In this document: positions 16,952 through 26,009 of the stretch, in pieces
Position numbering within the stretch: position 1 is the first letter of the stretch
How the letters are laid out: each line of letters starts with the position of its first letter
Assembly: GCF_001545035.1 (NCBI RefSeq)
Contig: NZ_FCOJ02000015.1
Span: 62,001-126,000 of the forward strand
Direction: 5' to 3'
DNA from: Caballeronia glebae
Lineage (GTDB): Bacteria > Pseudomonadota > Gammaproteobacteria > Burkholderiales > Burkholderiaceae
DNA: 64,000 nucleotides
The notes under the pieces: model-generated
Seen by the model: the letters and a program-made list of their open reading frames with translations, nothing else
Databases searched by the model: none
What the model was told of the DNA's origin: nothing
Position numbers and translations under genes: made by a program

Positions 16952-17956
16952 TCAGAAGTTGTATTGCTTGTAGTTCGTCTTGTCGACATCGACCCAGCCG
17001 GTGCCGCGCACGATCACGCCCTTGCCCGGGCCCTTCGTCACCGTGACCTTGTTGTATCCAACGATGCCGAGGTCCGCGCCGTTCTGCACTTGCTTGCCGT
17101 CGACGAGCATCTGCGCGACCTTGTTCATCGCGAGACCGGCGAGCTTCGGGTCCCAGAACGCGATGCCGTTGATCGCGCCGCTTTCGAGGAACTTGGCCGC
17201 TTCCGTCGGCAGGCCCGTGCCGTACACGCAGATCTTGCCGACCTTGCCCGCTTCCTCGACCGCGCGACCGATGCCGATCACATCCAGCGACGACGAGCCC
17301 TGGAAGCCCGTGAGATCCGGGTGCTTGCGCAGCACTTCCTTCGCGACCTGATACGCGCGCTCGCCGTCGTTATTCGTTTCGAGCTTCGGTTCGACGAGAT
17401 CCATCTTCGGATACTTGGCCTTCGCATTGCCGATGCCGCCATCGGCCCATTGAACCTGCGAGCGCGAGCCGAGCGAGCCGACCAGCACTGCCCACTTGCC
17501 CTGCTGTCCCATGCACTTCGAGAGACGCTCGTTCAGGCCCGCGCCGTACGCGGTGTTGTCGAAGGCTTCGATGTCGACCATCGTGTTCTTCGCGTTGTCC
17601 GCTTCATGCGTGACGACCTTGATGCCGCGATCCATCGCTTTCTTGAGCGCTGGTTCGAGCGTCGGCGGATCGTAGGGCACGACGGCGATCGCCGTGACCT
17701 TCTTCGCGATCAGATCTTCGATGATCTTCAGTTGCTGCGCGGCGTCGGCGCGGCCCGGACCCGTCTGATACGCGTTGATGTTCGGGTTCTCCTTGCCGAA
17801 CTCCTTCACGCCTTCGTCCATGCGATTGAACCAGTTGATGCCAGTCACCTTCACGACCGTCACGATGGTTTCATTCGTCGCGGCCTGCGCCGCTGCAATC
17901 GCGCCCGCTGCGAGTGCAATCGCGGTGAGTGCGGTGGCGAGTCTGTTGAGTTTCAT
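16952..17956 (-). CDS. Periplasmic sugar-binding protein (LsrB/RhaS-like)
   Basis: 334 residues with a Sec signal peptide ending at AQAA, then a type I periplasmic binding fold (Peripla_BP_4) with VPYDPPTLEPALKKA and the hinge region CVYGTGLPTEA. Similar to LsrB and rhamnose-binding proteins, but ligand specificity cannot be read from the sequence; genes for deoxyribose catabolism in the same operon argue for deoxyribose or a deoxynucleoside. An AAAGGAGA ribosome-binding site precedes the ATG. Usually the most highly expressed gene of such operons. Confidence 0.91.
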   Translation of the reverse strand: MKLNRLATALTAIALAAGAIAAAQAATNETIVTVVKVTGINWFNRMDEGVKEFGKENPNINAYQTGPGRADAAQQLKIIEDLIAKKVTAIAVVPYDPPTLEPALKKAMDRGIKVVTHEADNAKNTMVDIEAFDNTAYGAGLNERLSKCMGQQGKWAVLVGSLGSRSQVQWADGGIGNAKAKYPKMDLVEPKLETNNDGERAYQVAKEVLRKHPDLTGFQGSSSLDVIGIGRAVEEAGKVGKICVYGTGLPTEAAKFLESGAINGIAFWDPKLAGLAMNKVAQMLVDGKQVQNGADLGIVGYNKVTVTKGPGKGVIVRGTGWVDVDKTNYKQYNF

Positions 17957-18017
17957 TGCGCTGTCTCCTTTATTCCTTTATGTATCGATTGGTCTCTTTA
18001 ACAAATCACACGCAACA

Positions 18018-19061
18018 CTATCGTCCGGTCGATGCGGGCGGCCGTGGAACATTGCTCTTGGGCGCGGCCCCGCCGATGCCGAAAATCGCCCGAACGCGCT
18101 CTCCGCCCGCGAATGCGAGCGATGCGAGCAGCAGAAAGCCCCAAGCGCAATCGCCGAAGAACTGCGATACGCCGAGCAGATTGAAGAGGCTCGACAGGAA
18201 CTGCAACACCGTCGCGGCGAGAAACACGCAGACGATGCGCCCATAACCGCCCGCCGGATTCACACCGCCCATCACCGCGATCAGGATCGCGATCAGCAGA
18301 TACGAATTGCCGTAGTCCCACTTCGCGCTGGACGTATGCGTCGCGCTGATGAGACCCGCGAGCGATGCGAGCACGCCGCACATGCCATACGTGAGAATCA
18401 GCATGCGCGCGCGCGGAATGCCCGCATAGAACGCGGCTTTCGGGTTCGTGCCCATCAGATAGAGACGCAGGCCGAACGGCGTGCGCTTAAGTATCCAGCC
18501 GAGCAGCAGGACCGCGGCGACGAAGATCCAAAGTGAAATGGGCACTTGCAGGAAGGTGCCGTTGCCGATATTCGACAGCGGATCGACGTATTCCACGCGC
18601 ACCGATGCGCCGTTGCTCAACACGACCGCTATGCCAGTGAACAACAACTGCGTGCCGAGCGTGCAGAGAATCGGCGTGAGCCTCAGCTTCGCGATGACGA
18701 CGCCGTTCAGCAAGCCGCCTATCGCGCCCATCACCACGACGATGCAAACGAACACTGCCGTATAGAGCGCGGGTGAATCGTCGGCGGATACCATGTGCGG
18801 CAGAAGCATCGCGGCGACCATGCCGGAGAGGTTCGCCAGCCCGACGCCCGACAAGTCGATGCCGCCATTGCCCGACACCATCGACAACATGATGCCGAGC
18901 GCGAGCAGGCCGAGCTCGGGCAACTGGCCGCCCATCGACTGAAGATTGTCGATGTCGAGAAACTGTCCGTGCGACATCCACGTGGCGACGATCACGACGA
19001 GCACGTTCACGCCGATCAAGAAGTTGAACTGGCGATCGGCGAGCCACTTCGACGCTTTCAT
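18018..19061 (-). CDS. Second sugar ABC transporter permease (RbsC family)
   Basis: 347 residues, polytopic BPD_transp_2 permease with MVSGNGGIDLSGVGLANLSG and MGGVNPAGGYGRIVCVFLAA signatures. With the other permease it probably forms a heterodimeric channel, as in AI-2 (LsrC/LsrD) systems. The ATG overlaps the sugar kinase stop by 4 bp. The order kinase - permease - binding protein - ATPase - permease is unusual in splitting the two permeases around the other components. Confidence 0.91.
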   Translation of the reverse strand: MKASKWLADRQFNFLIGVNVLVVIVATWMSHGQFLDIDNLQSMGGQLPELGLLALGIMLSMVSGNGGIDLSGVGLANLSGMVAAMLLPHMVSADDSPALYTAVFVCIVVVMGAIGGLLNGVVIAKLRLTPILCTLGTQLLFTGIAVVLSNGASVRVEYVDPLSNIGNGTFLQVPISLWIFVAAVLLLGWILKRTPFGLRLYLMGTNPKAAFYAGIPRARMLILTYGMCGVLASLAGLISATHTSSAKWDYGNSYLLIAILIAVMGGVNPAGGYGRIVCVFLAATVLQFLSSLFNLLGVSQFFGDCAWGFLLLASLAFAGGERVRAIFGIGGAAPKSNVPRPPASTGR

Positions 19062-19990
19062 TGCGTGACGCTCCTTTCCGCTAGCAACGCGTTGATTTCA
19101 TCGAGCCGCGGCATTGACGGCGCGGTGCCCGGACGCGTCACCGAAATGCTCGCGAGCGCGCAGCCGAAACGCACCGCATCGACCGGGCTTTCGCCGCGTG
19201 CGAGCGCGGCCGCGAAGCCGCCGGTGAAGCCATCGCCCGCGCCCGCCGTCTCGACGACGCGGCCGCAATCGAACGCAGGCACGAGCGTCGATTCGTTCGG
19301 CGTATGCAGGAGCGCACCCGCCTCGCCCAGCGTGACGATCACGGCGCGCGCGCCCTTTGTCAACAGCACATCCGCGGCGCGGCGCGCATCATCGATATTG
19401 GCGATAGCCACGCCCGTCAGCGCGGTCGCTTCCGTTTCGTTCGGCGTGATGTAGTCGCACAGCGGATAGATATCGTCGGTGAGCGGCATTGCGGGCGCCG
19501 GATTGAAGACGGTCGTCACGCCATGCTTGCGCGCAAGTTCGAGGCCACGGCGCGCGGCCGGAATCGGTTGTTCGAGTTGCGTGACGAAGACGCCCGCGCG
19601 CGCGATGTCTTCTTCGATCGCATCGACGTCTTCGGGTGCGAGCGCGCCCGCCGCGCCCGCCGCCACGATGATCGCGTTGCCGCCCGTGTTCTCGTCGACG
19701 TAGATATGCGCCGCGCCCGTTGCGACATCGTTCATCACCGTCGCGCGCGATGTGATGCCTTCGGCGCTCCACGTGGCCAGCGCGATGTCACCGAACGCGT
19801 CCGCGCCGATGCGCGTGCAGAAGATCACGTCCGCGCCCGCGCGTGCGGCGGCCACGGCCTGATTCGAGCCCTTGCCGCCCGGCCCCATCTTGAACGCGGA
19901 GCCCGCGACCGTTTCGCCGAGCAGCGGCATGCGTTGCGCGCGAAATGCCAGGTCCGTCACGTAGATGCCGAGTATGACGACGCTTTTCAT
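19058..19990 (-). CDS. PfkB-family sugar kinase (ribokinase/deoxyribokinase-like)
   Basis: 310 residues. N-terminal GPGGKGSNQAVAAARAGADV is the ribokinase substrate-binding signature, and the C-terminal ETAGAGDGFTGGFAAAL contains the anion hole and catalytic Asp of PfkB kinases. In this operon the expected reaction is ATP-dependent phosphorylation of 2-deoxyribose at O5, giving the DeoC substrate, as for DeoK of Salmonella; ribose cannot be excluded. The ATG at 19988-19990 overlaps the mutarotase stop; the open frame extends upstream into that gene. Confidence 0.9.
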   Translation of the reverse strand: MKSVVILGIYVTDLAFRAQRMPLLGETVAGSAFKMGPGGKGSNQAVAAARAGADVIFCTRIGADAFGDIALATWSAEGITSRATVMNDVATGAAHIYVDENTGGNAIIVAAGAAGALAPEDVDAIEEDIARAGVFVTQLEQPIPAARRGLELARKHGVTTVFNPAPAMPLTDDIYPLCDYITPNETEATALTGVAIANIDDARRAADVLLTKGARAVIVTLGEAGALLHTPNESTLVPAFDCGRVVETAGAGDGFTGGFAAALARGESPVDAVRFGCALASISVTRPGTAPSMPRLDEINALLAERSVTQ

Positions 19991-20469
19991 CGCGTGCCTC
20001 CGTGCGCAACCTCGGGCGCGTCCGGTGCGAGTTGCACGCCCTTCTTGAAGATGAAGCAACCGTAGCCGCGTGCTTCGCCAGTGGCGATCACGCAATAGGC
20101 TTGCTTCGCGCGCTCATAGAACGCGAAACGCTCGACCGGCGCGAACGGCAAGGAACGGCTTTCCGCATCGTCCACTTCGCGTTGAGCCTCGCGCTGCACG
20201 GCGGGCAAAGTAGTTGCATCGCCAACTATCTCCATGCGACCCGCGGGATCGTCGACGAACGTATCGAGCGGCAACACCGACAACACTGCGCGCACCGCAC
20301 GCGGCGCGCTCGCGCCGTCCATGCGCAGGACGCGGCCCAGCACCGTTTTGCGCGCGACGGAATCGGCGGGAAAATGAGCGTCGCAGATCACCACTTCGTC
20401 GCCGTGGCCCATCGCGGCCAGCGCGTACAGGATATCGGCGTTCAAGAGCGGATCGATGTTCTTCAGCAC
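19987..20469 (-). CDS. RbsD/FucU-family sugar mutarotase
   Basis: 160 residues. Opens with MLKNIDPLLNADILYALAAMGHGDEVVICDAHFP, whose His and Asp residues match the active site of D-ribose pyranase and L-fucose mutarotase. It interconverts pyranose/furanose or anomeric forms so that the imported sugar suits the kinase. Coupled to the kinase by a 4-bp overlap and located directly after the aldehyde dehydrogenase gene. Confidence 0.9.
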   Translation of the reverse strand: MLKNIDPLLNADILYALAAMGHGDEVVICDAHFPADSVARKTVLGRVLRMDGASAPRAVRAVLSVLPLDTFVDDPAGRMEIVGDATTLPAVQREAQREVDDAESRSLPFAPVERFAFYERAKQAYCVIATGEARGYGCFIFKKGVQLAPDAPEVAHGGTR

Positions 20470-20530
20470 AGCGTCTCCTCCATGCGTGAGCGCGTCTCGT
20501 ATAGAGATCTGCGCTCGATCAAATCTGTAA

Positions 20531-22921
20531 TCAATCCCCGTAAGGCACCCAGATATTCTTCACCTGCACCGCCTGACGAAGGAACGGCAGCCCTTCGCTC
20601 GCCGCATCGTGCCAGTCGAACACGCGGCCCTGATCGACGAACGTGCGCTTCAGGTTGCCGACCGACTCGCGCTCGACCATTGCCGAAAGCGACGCGCCGT
20701 GGAAGCACCAGAGCGCATCGACGTCGTCGTGTTGCGCGAGCGTCTGCGCCAGCGAGCGCGCATCGCCGGTGACGATGTTGAGCGCACCGCCCGGCACGTC
20801 CGATGTCTCGACAACCTGATAGAAGTCCGTCGCCATCAGCGGACACGTCTCGCTCGGCACGACGACCACGCGATTGCCCAGCGCGAGCGCGGGCGCGACG
20901 AGCGACACGAAACCGAGCAACGGCGCTTCGTCGGGACACACGATGCCGATCACGCCGAGCGCCTCGTGCATCGCGAGCGCGACGCCATGCAGCGGCGGCG
21001 CGTGCACGGCGCCGTCGTACTTGTCGGCCCACGCGGCGTAGGTGAACAAACGTGCGATCGATGCTTCGACTTCGCGCTTCGCATCGCGCTCGCTCGAACC
21101 GGCGCGCGCGACGAGTTGCTTCGCGAATTCATCGGCGCGTGCGTTCAGGTTTTCCGCGAGGTAATACAGCACTTGTGCGCGGTTGTGGGCGCTCGCCGAC
21201 GACCATTTCGTCATGCCGCGCGCGGCCGCCACCGCATTACGAATGTCCTTGCGACTGCCCTCGCCCACTTCACCGACGATCTCACCGGCAGGCGAATGCA
21301 CGAGCCGCGAGTAACCGCTGTCGGGCCGCGCCTGCTTGCCGCCGATGAAGAGCTTCGCCGTGCGGTCGAGCGCGCTGACGTTGCCCGCATCGACGAGCGA
21401 ATCGGGCTGCGCCTGAAGACGTTTCGTTTCGCCGCGAACCGGAAGCTTGGCCCATGCGCGCGGCTTCAGGTATTCGTAGATGCCCTCGCGTCCGCCTTCG
21501 CGACCGAAGCCCGACTCGCGATATCCGCCGAAGCCGACGGCCGCATCGAAGAGATTGGTCGCGTTGATCCACACGACGCCGCATTGCAGGCGCGGCGCGA
21601 CGTCGAGCGCGCGGCTGATGTTCTCGCTCCACACGCTCGCGGCGAGGCCGTAGCGCGTGTTGTTGGCGAGCGCGACGGCTTCTTCCGGCGTGCGAAAGCT
21701 CATCGTCACGAGCACGGGACCGAAGATTTCTTCCTGCGCGAGCGTCGATGCGGGCGCGACGTTCGTGACGAGCGTCGGCGGAAAGAATGCGCCGCCATCG
21801 GGCAACGTGGCGCGCGTCGATTGATAGATCTCGCAGCCTTCGCTTTCGCCCTTGTCGACGAGCGCGCGAATGCGTTCGAGTTGCACATCGTCGACGACCG
21901 CGCTCATGTCGATGCCCTTATCGAGCGACGTGCCGACGCGCAGCGTGTCCATGCGGTGCTTCAGCTTCTCGATGAAGCGCGCTTCGATGCCTTCCTGCAC
22001 GAGCAGACGCGAGCCCGCGCAACACACTTGTCCCTGGTTGAACCAGATCGCATCGACGACGCCTTCGACGGCGCTGTCGAGATCGGCGTCGTCGAACACG
22101 ATGAACGGCGACTTGCCGCCGAGTTCGAGCGTGAGCGACTTGCCCGAGCCGGCCGTGCTCGCGCGAATCTGACGTCCCACTTCGGTCGATCCCGTGAACG
22201 CGATCTTCGCGACACGCTCATGTTCGACGAGCGTCGCGCCCGTGCGTCCGTCACCGGTGACGACGTTGAGCACGCCCTTGGGCAAGCCCGCGCGAGCGCT
22301 GAGTTCCGCAAAGAGCAGCGCCGTCAGCGACGTGAATTCGGCGGGCTTCAGAACGACGGTGTTGCCAAGCGCGAGCGCCGGCGCGATCTTCCATGCGAGC
22401 ATCAGTAGCGGAAAATTCCACGGCACGATCTGGCCGATCACACCGAGCGGCGTCCACTCGGGAAACTCCTTGTCCTGCAACTGCGCCCATCCCGCGTGAT
22501 GCAGAAAATGCCTTGCCACAAGGGGTATATCGATGTCGCGCGACTCGCGAATCGGCTTGCCGTTATCGAGCGATTCGAGCACGGCGAACAGACGGCTGTG
22601 CCGCTGCACCATGCGCGAAAGCGCATAGAGATGGCGCGCGCGCCCCGCTCCGCCGATGGCTTGCCAGCCTTCGAGCGCATCGTGCGCGGCTTGCACGGCG
22701 GCATCGACATCGGCATTGCTGCCCTGCGCGATCGACGCGAGCACGCGACCCGTCGCCGGTTCGCGCGAGTCGAAACGCTCGGCGTCGCCGCTGTCGCGCC
22801 ACGCGCCGTTGATGAAGTGCCCGAAACGCCCGTCATGCTGATCGAGCCATGCGCGCGCGGCGCGATCGTCTTCCGGTGCGGGTCCGTATTCCATCGAGGA
22901 GAAGTATTCGGCAACGCTCAT
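20531..22921 (-). CDS. Two-domain aldehyde dehydrogenase, ALDH16-like
   Basis: 796 residues. Residues about 30-490 form a complete aldehyde dehydrogenase with VPWNFP, FTGSTEVG, the general-base Glu266 in LELGGKSP and nucleophile Cys300 in GQVCCAGSR. Residues about 500-796 form a second ALDH-like domain, shorter and lacking the Glu and Cys motifs. An active domain plus a vestigial one is the layout of the ALDH16 family. In this operon it would oxidise acetaldehyde from DeoC to acetate. Start placed at the ATG ending at 22921 (MSVAEYFSS); the frame is open far upstream, where it only overlaps deoC. Confidence 0.9.
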   Translation of the reverse strand: MSVAEYFSSMEYGPAPEDDRAARAWLDQHDGRFGHFINGAWRDSGDAERFDSREPATGRVLASIAQGSNADVDAAVQAAHDALEGWQAIGGAGRARHLYALSRMVQRHSRLFAVLESLDNGKPIRESRDIDIPLVARHFLHHAGWAQLQDKEFPEWTPLGVIGQIVPWNFPLLMLAWKIAPALALGNTVVLKPAEFTSLTALLFAELSARAGLPKGVLNVVTGDGRTGATLVEHERVAKIAFTGSTEVGRQIRASTAGSGKSLTLELGGKSPFIVFDDADLDSAVEGVVDAIWFNQGQVCCAGSRLLVQEGIEARFIEKLKHRMDTLRVGTSLDKGIDMSAVVDDVQLERIRALVDKGESEGCEIYQSTRATLPDGGAFFPPTLVTNVAPASTLAQEEIFGPVLVTMSFRTPEEAVALANNTRYGLAASVWSENISRALDVAPRLQCGVVWINATNLFDAAVGFGGYRESGFGREGGREGIYEYLKPRAWAKLPVRGETKRLQAQPDSLVDAGNVSALDRTAKLFIGGKQARPDSGYSRLVHSPAGEIVGEVGEGSRKDIRNAVAAARGMTKWSSASAHNRAQVLYYLAENLNARADEFAKQLVARAGSSERDAKREVEASIARLFTYAAWADKYDGAVHAPPLHGVALAMHEALGVIGIVCPDEAPLLGFVSLVAPALALGNRVVVVPSETCPLMATDFYQVVETSDVPGGALNIVTGDARSLAQTLAQHDDVDALWCFHGASLSAMVERESVGNLKRTFVDQGRVFDWHDAASEGLPFLRQAVQVKNIWVPYGD

Positions 22922-22947
22922 GAGGCTGTGTAGTGAAGTCGGTTGAA

Positions 22948-23955
22948 TCAGGCGACGGGATGGCGGTTGAACGCCGAATAGCGTCCGCTCACATGATGTT
23001 CGAGCTGGCGTTCGATATCCGAGAGCAGGCTCGATGCGCCGATGCGGAACAGATCCGCTTCGAGCCATTCGCGCCCGAGCTCTTCCTTCATGAGGATCTG
23101 ATATTCGAGCACCGACTTTGCGGTGGACACGCCGCCCGCGGGCTTGAAGCCCACCATGACGCCCGTGCGCGCGAGATATTCGCGGATCATGCGCACCATC
23201 ACGAGCGACACGTCGAGCGTCGCGTTGACGCTTTCCTTGCCCGTCGATGTCTTGATGAAATCGGCGCCGGCCATCATGCAGATCATCGATGCCTTCGCGA
23301 CATTCGACAGCGTGCGGATATCGCCGGTGGCGAGAATCGCCTTCACGTGCGCATCGCCGCATGCCGCGCGGAAATCGCGCATCTCGTCGTAGAGTGCTTG
23401 CCAGTTGCCCATCAGCACATGCTCGCGCGTGACGACGATATCGATCTCGGACGCGCCGTCTCGAACCGACGCCTCGATCTCGCGCAACTTGAGTTCGTGC
23501 GGATTGAGGCCGGCGGGAAAGCCCGTCGATACCGCCGCGACCGGAATGCCGCTGCCTTCGAGCGCGTTCACGGCCGTTTTGACGTAGCGGTGATAGACGC
23601 ATACCGCACCCGTCGTGATAGATAGAGGCGTCATGCCGAGCGCGTCGAGCAAATCGTCGCGCAATGGACGACGCGCCTTCGCGCAAAGGCGTTCGACGCG
23701 ACCGTGGGTATCGTCGCCGCTCAGGGTCGTGAGATCGATGCAGGTGATGGCCTTGAGCAGCCAGGCCGCCTGCGCGTCTTTCTTCACGGCGCGGCGCGTG
23801 CCGAGCGTCGACGCGCGGCGCGCCACGGCCGATTGATTCACACGCAGACCGTCGAGCCACGAGAGATCGAACGGTACGCCAGGATTGCGGGCGCTGGCGT
23901 GAACCTGAGACTTCCCGGGCCACGCGACGATGGACTTAGATGCAGTTTCCAGCAT
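22948..23955 (-). CDS. deoC: Deoxyribose-phosphate aldolase
   Basis: 335 residues, the longer form of the family. The Schiff-base lysine lies in DFIKTSTGKESVNATL and the C-terminal GFKPAGGVST holds the second conserved lysine. It cleaves 2-deoxyribose-5-phosphate to glyceraldehyde-3-phosphate and acetaldehyde. I chose the ATG at 23953-23955 (MLETASKS) over an upstream one that gives an arginine-rich leader. First gene of the operon; a perfect palindrome lies 20 bp upstream of the start. Confidence 0.93.
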   Translation of the reverse strand: MLETASKSIVAWPGKSQVHASARNPGVPFDLSWLDGLRVNQSAVARRASTLGTRRAVKKDAQAAWLLKAITCIDLTTLSGDDTHGRVERLCAKARRPLRDDLLDALGMTPLSITTGAVCVYHRYVKTAVNALEGSGIPVAAVSTGFPAGLNPHELKLREIEASVRDGASEIDIVVTREHVLMGNWQALYDEMRDFRAACGDAHVKAILATGDIRTLSNVAKASMICMMAGADFIKTSTGKESVNATLDVSLVMVRMIREYLARTGVMVGFKPAGGVSTAKSVLEYQILMKEELGREWLEADLFRIGASSLLSDIERQLEHHVSGRYSAFNRHPVA

Positions 23956-23975
23956 GAGATCGGTGTGCCGGCGTC

Positions 23976-23990
23976 TTGTGCGACGCACAA
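23976..23990. promoter_or_regulatory. 15-bp perfect palindrome upstream of deoC, candidate DeoR operator
   Basis: TTGTGCG-A-CGCACAA, two perfect 7-bp arms around one central base, sits just upstream of the first gene of the deoxyribose operon. Its position suits a repressor site. It does not resemble the E. coli DeoR operator closely, so the link to the local DeoR is inference. Confidence 0.5.
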
Positions 23991-24172
23991 CAGTTTTTGA
24001 TAGATTGATCTCAGTTTATAGCATTCTTGTTAGGATCGTGACATAGGGAAAGTTCGGAGGCGAGAGGTTTGCTGATGGGCACGAAAAATTGATAACGCAT
24101 TCGTGGAGTGCAGTGCATCCGATAACCCTCGCGCTGCGTAAATGTCTTACAGCTCCGCTCACAGACATCCGA

Positions 24173-25093
24173 ATGCCGGTTTTCAGACTACCTACCCCTC
24201 TTTACATTCTTTTGGCAGCGTCCGTCGCGGCGATCTCCGCATGCAGCCCGGTAAGAGTTATGAACGGGTTGACGCCGCACGGCACGTACGATCTTCGCGG
24301 CGATATTCCCTACGAGGCAGGCGATCGCCACACGCTCGACGTCTACAGCCCGAAAGCGCAGCAGTCATCCGATGCGCCGAGGCCGCTCGTCGTTTTTTTC
24401 TATGGCGGGAGTTGGCAAACCGGAAATCGCCAGGACTATCTATTCGTAGGCGAGGCGTTGGCGTCGCGCGGGTACGTCACCGTCATTCCGGATTACCAGC
24501 GCTATCCTGAAACGAAATTTCCCGGCTTCATGGATGATGCCGCCGCCGCTGTCGCCTGGGCGCGAGCGCACGCCGTTGAATTCGGCGCCGACCCTCAGCG
24601 CATCTTCTTGATAGGGCATTCCGCCGGCGCTCATATTGCGATGCTACTCGCGACGGACCGCCGCTATCTCGCACGACACAATGTCGAGGCGGGTTCTCTC
24701 GCCGGCGTGGTGGGGCTGGCAGGTCCGTACGACTTCCTGCCGTTGCAGGACGCGACGTTGAAAGAGGTGTTTCCGCCAGATGTCAGAAATGACAGTCAAC
24801 CGATCAACCATATCGACGGTGCCGAGCCGCCGATATTTCTCGGCGTTGGCACGGCCGATCACACGGTTGATCCTGGCAATACGACCCGTTTTGCTGCGCG
24901 CCTTCAGGCCGTCGGCGACCGTTACGAGTTAAAGCGCTACGCGGGCGTGAACCACGCAATGATCGTTGGCAGTTTCGGACGGCCTGTTCGCTTGTTGTCC
25001 CCCTTCATCACGGTTGCGCCAGTGCTCGATGATGTATCGCGATTCATCGACACGCATCCCGGCGGAAGACGTTCCGATGCTGCAATTCGGTAA
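24173..25093 (+). CDS. Alpha/beta hydrolase, predicted lipoprotein (esterase-like)
   Basis: 306 residues from the ATG at 24173. The N-terminus has a hydrophobic segment followed by the lipobox-like AISAC, so it is probably a lipid-anchored envelope protein. The catalytic triad is visible: oxyanion motif FYGGSW, nucleophile in GHSAGAH, then Asp in GTADHTVDP and His in GVNHAMI. It belongs with BD-FAE/kynurenine-formamidase-like hydrolases; the substrate is unknown. A related exported hydrolase lies 0.9 kb away in the opposite orientation. Confidence 0.82.
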   Translation: MPVFRLPTPLYILLAASVAAISACSPVRVMNGLTPHGTYDLRGDIPYEAGDRHTLDVYSPKAQQSSDAPRPLVVFFYGGSWQTGNRQDYLFVGEALASRGYVTVIPDYQRYPETKFPGFMDDAAAAVAWARAHAVEFGADPQRIFLIGHSAGAHIAMLLATDRRYLARHNVEAGSLAGVVGLAGPYDFLPLQDATLKEVFPPDVRNDSQPINHIDGAEPPIFLGVGTADHTVDPGNTTRFAARLQAVGDRYELKRYAGVNHAMIVGSFGRPVRLLSPFITVAPVLDDVSRFIDTHPGGRRSDAAIR

Positions 25094-25116
25094 GACGTCT
25101 GCCAAGCAGACACAAG

Positions 25117-25881
25117 TTACTTATGCGCCGTACTCGGCGATCCACCCGGCCCATAGGGATCCGGATTGCCGAATCGAGGAAGCGATCCGTTCATGCGCGC
25201 CTGTCGAAGTTCGTCTTCAACGTCCTGCCGCGTCTTCTTCGGCGGTGCGGTGCTCGAAGGGCGGGCTTCGGCATGACTTTCCCGGTTATCCGCATCAGGT
25301 GGCATAGGCGTAGATGCTGGACTCTTCGCCAAGTCGGGCGAGGACGCAAGCGCGCCCGGAGCACTTTTCGCTTCAATCGGCACGGACGCCATCGGCTGGT
25401 CGGATGCGCGTGACGCACGATCATCGCTCTGCGCTTCCGATTTCCCTGCATCGCTTCGTCGTCTGGACTGCTTTTCCGTCGAAGACGCTGAAGCGTCGCC
25501 CTGATGCTTCTCGCGTGTCTTGGTCGATGGAAGCGGTTTTCTATCGGCTTGTGAGGGAGACGAACGCCTCTCTCGCGGACTGACGTCCAGTTCGTCACCT
25601 GCGTCGGGGCCAATGACGGATATCGTCGTTTGAACGTCGTCGGACTTCTCTTCCTCGAAGTTTTCCTGTTCCGCCAAACTACCGCTCGCCGACCCCACGA
25701 TCACAGCGGGCTCGGCGCGACGAACGGCCCCCATAACCACAGATGCTCGTTGTCGAGATGACCACGCTTGCTCGACCGTGTGATGCCCGTGTCGTTGAAG
25801 CAATGCGAACAGGCCGATGATCGACAAGAGAATGACTGAGAGACCCAGAACGACAATTCGGTCGGAAAATCTAACCATCAC
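25117..25881 (-). CDS. Single-pass membrane protein with low-complexity tail, unknown function
   Basis: 254 residues. One N-terminal membrane helix (IVVLGLSVILLSIIGLFALL) is followed by a long Ser/Pro/Ala/charged, probably disordered region. The C-terminus (TRQDVEDELRQARMNGSLP then NPDPYGPGG) resembles the tail of DUF4148 proteins, which are common secreted small proteins in Burkholderiaceae; I am not sure of this. Convergent with the hydrolase upstream, 23 bp apart. Confidence 0.6.
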   Translation of the reverse strand: MMVRFSDRIVVLGLSVILLSIIGLFALLQRHGHHTVEQAWSSRQRASVVMGAVRRAEPAVIVGSASGSLAEQENFEEEKSDDVQTTISVIGPDAGDELDVSPRERRSSPSQADRKPLPSTKTREKHQGDASASSTEKQSRRRSDAGKSEAQSDDRASRASDQPMASVPIEAKSAPGALASSPDLAKSPASTPMPPDADNRESHAEARPSSTAPPKKTRQDVEDELRQARMNGSLPRFGNPDPYGPGGSPSTAHK

Positions 25882-26009
25882 AACATTGATCCTTGCTGTC
25901 TTGCAGCCTTAAGTTACGGTCGATCGTGCATACACCGAATCGATCGAGGACGCTTCAACAAAATGCGCCATTGGAAAACCAGGCGGCCTCGACCGTATGA
26001 CGATAGCTT

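Noticed and set aside
20531..23923. A single 1130-codon frame covering the aldehyde dehydrogenase and most of deoC
   Set aside because: Codons upstream of 22921 only mirror deoC in another frame and give an arginine-rich product; the ALDH start MSVAEYF is at 22921.
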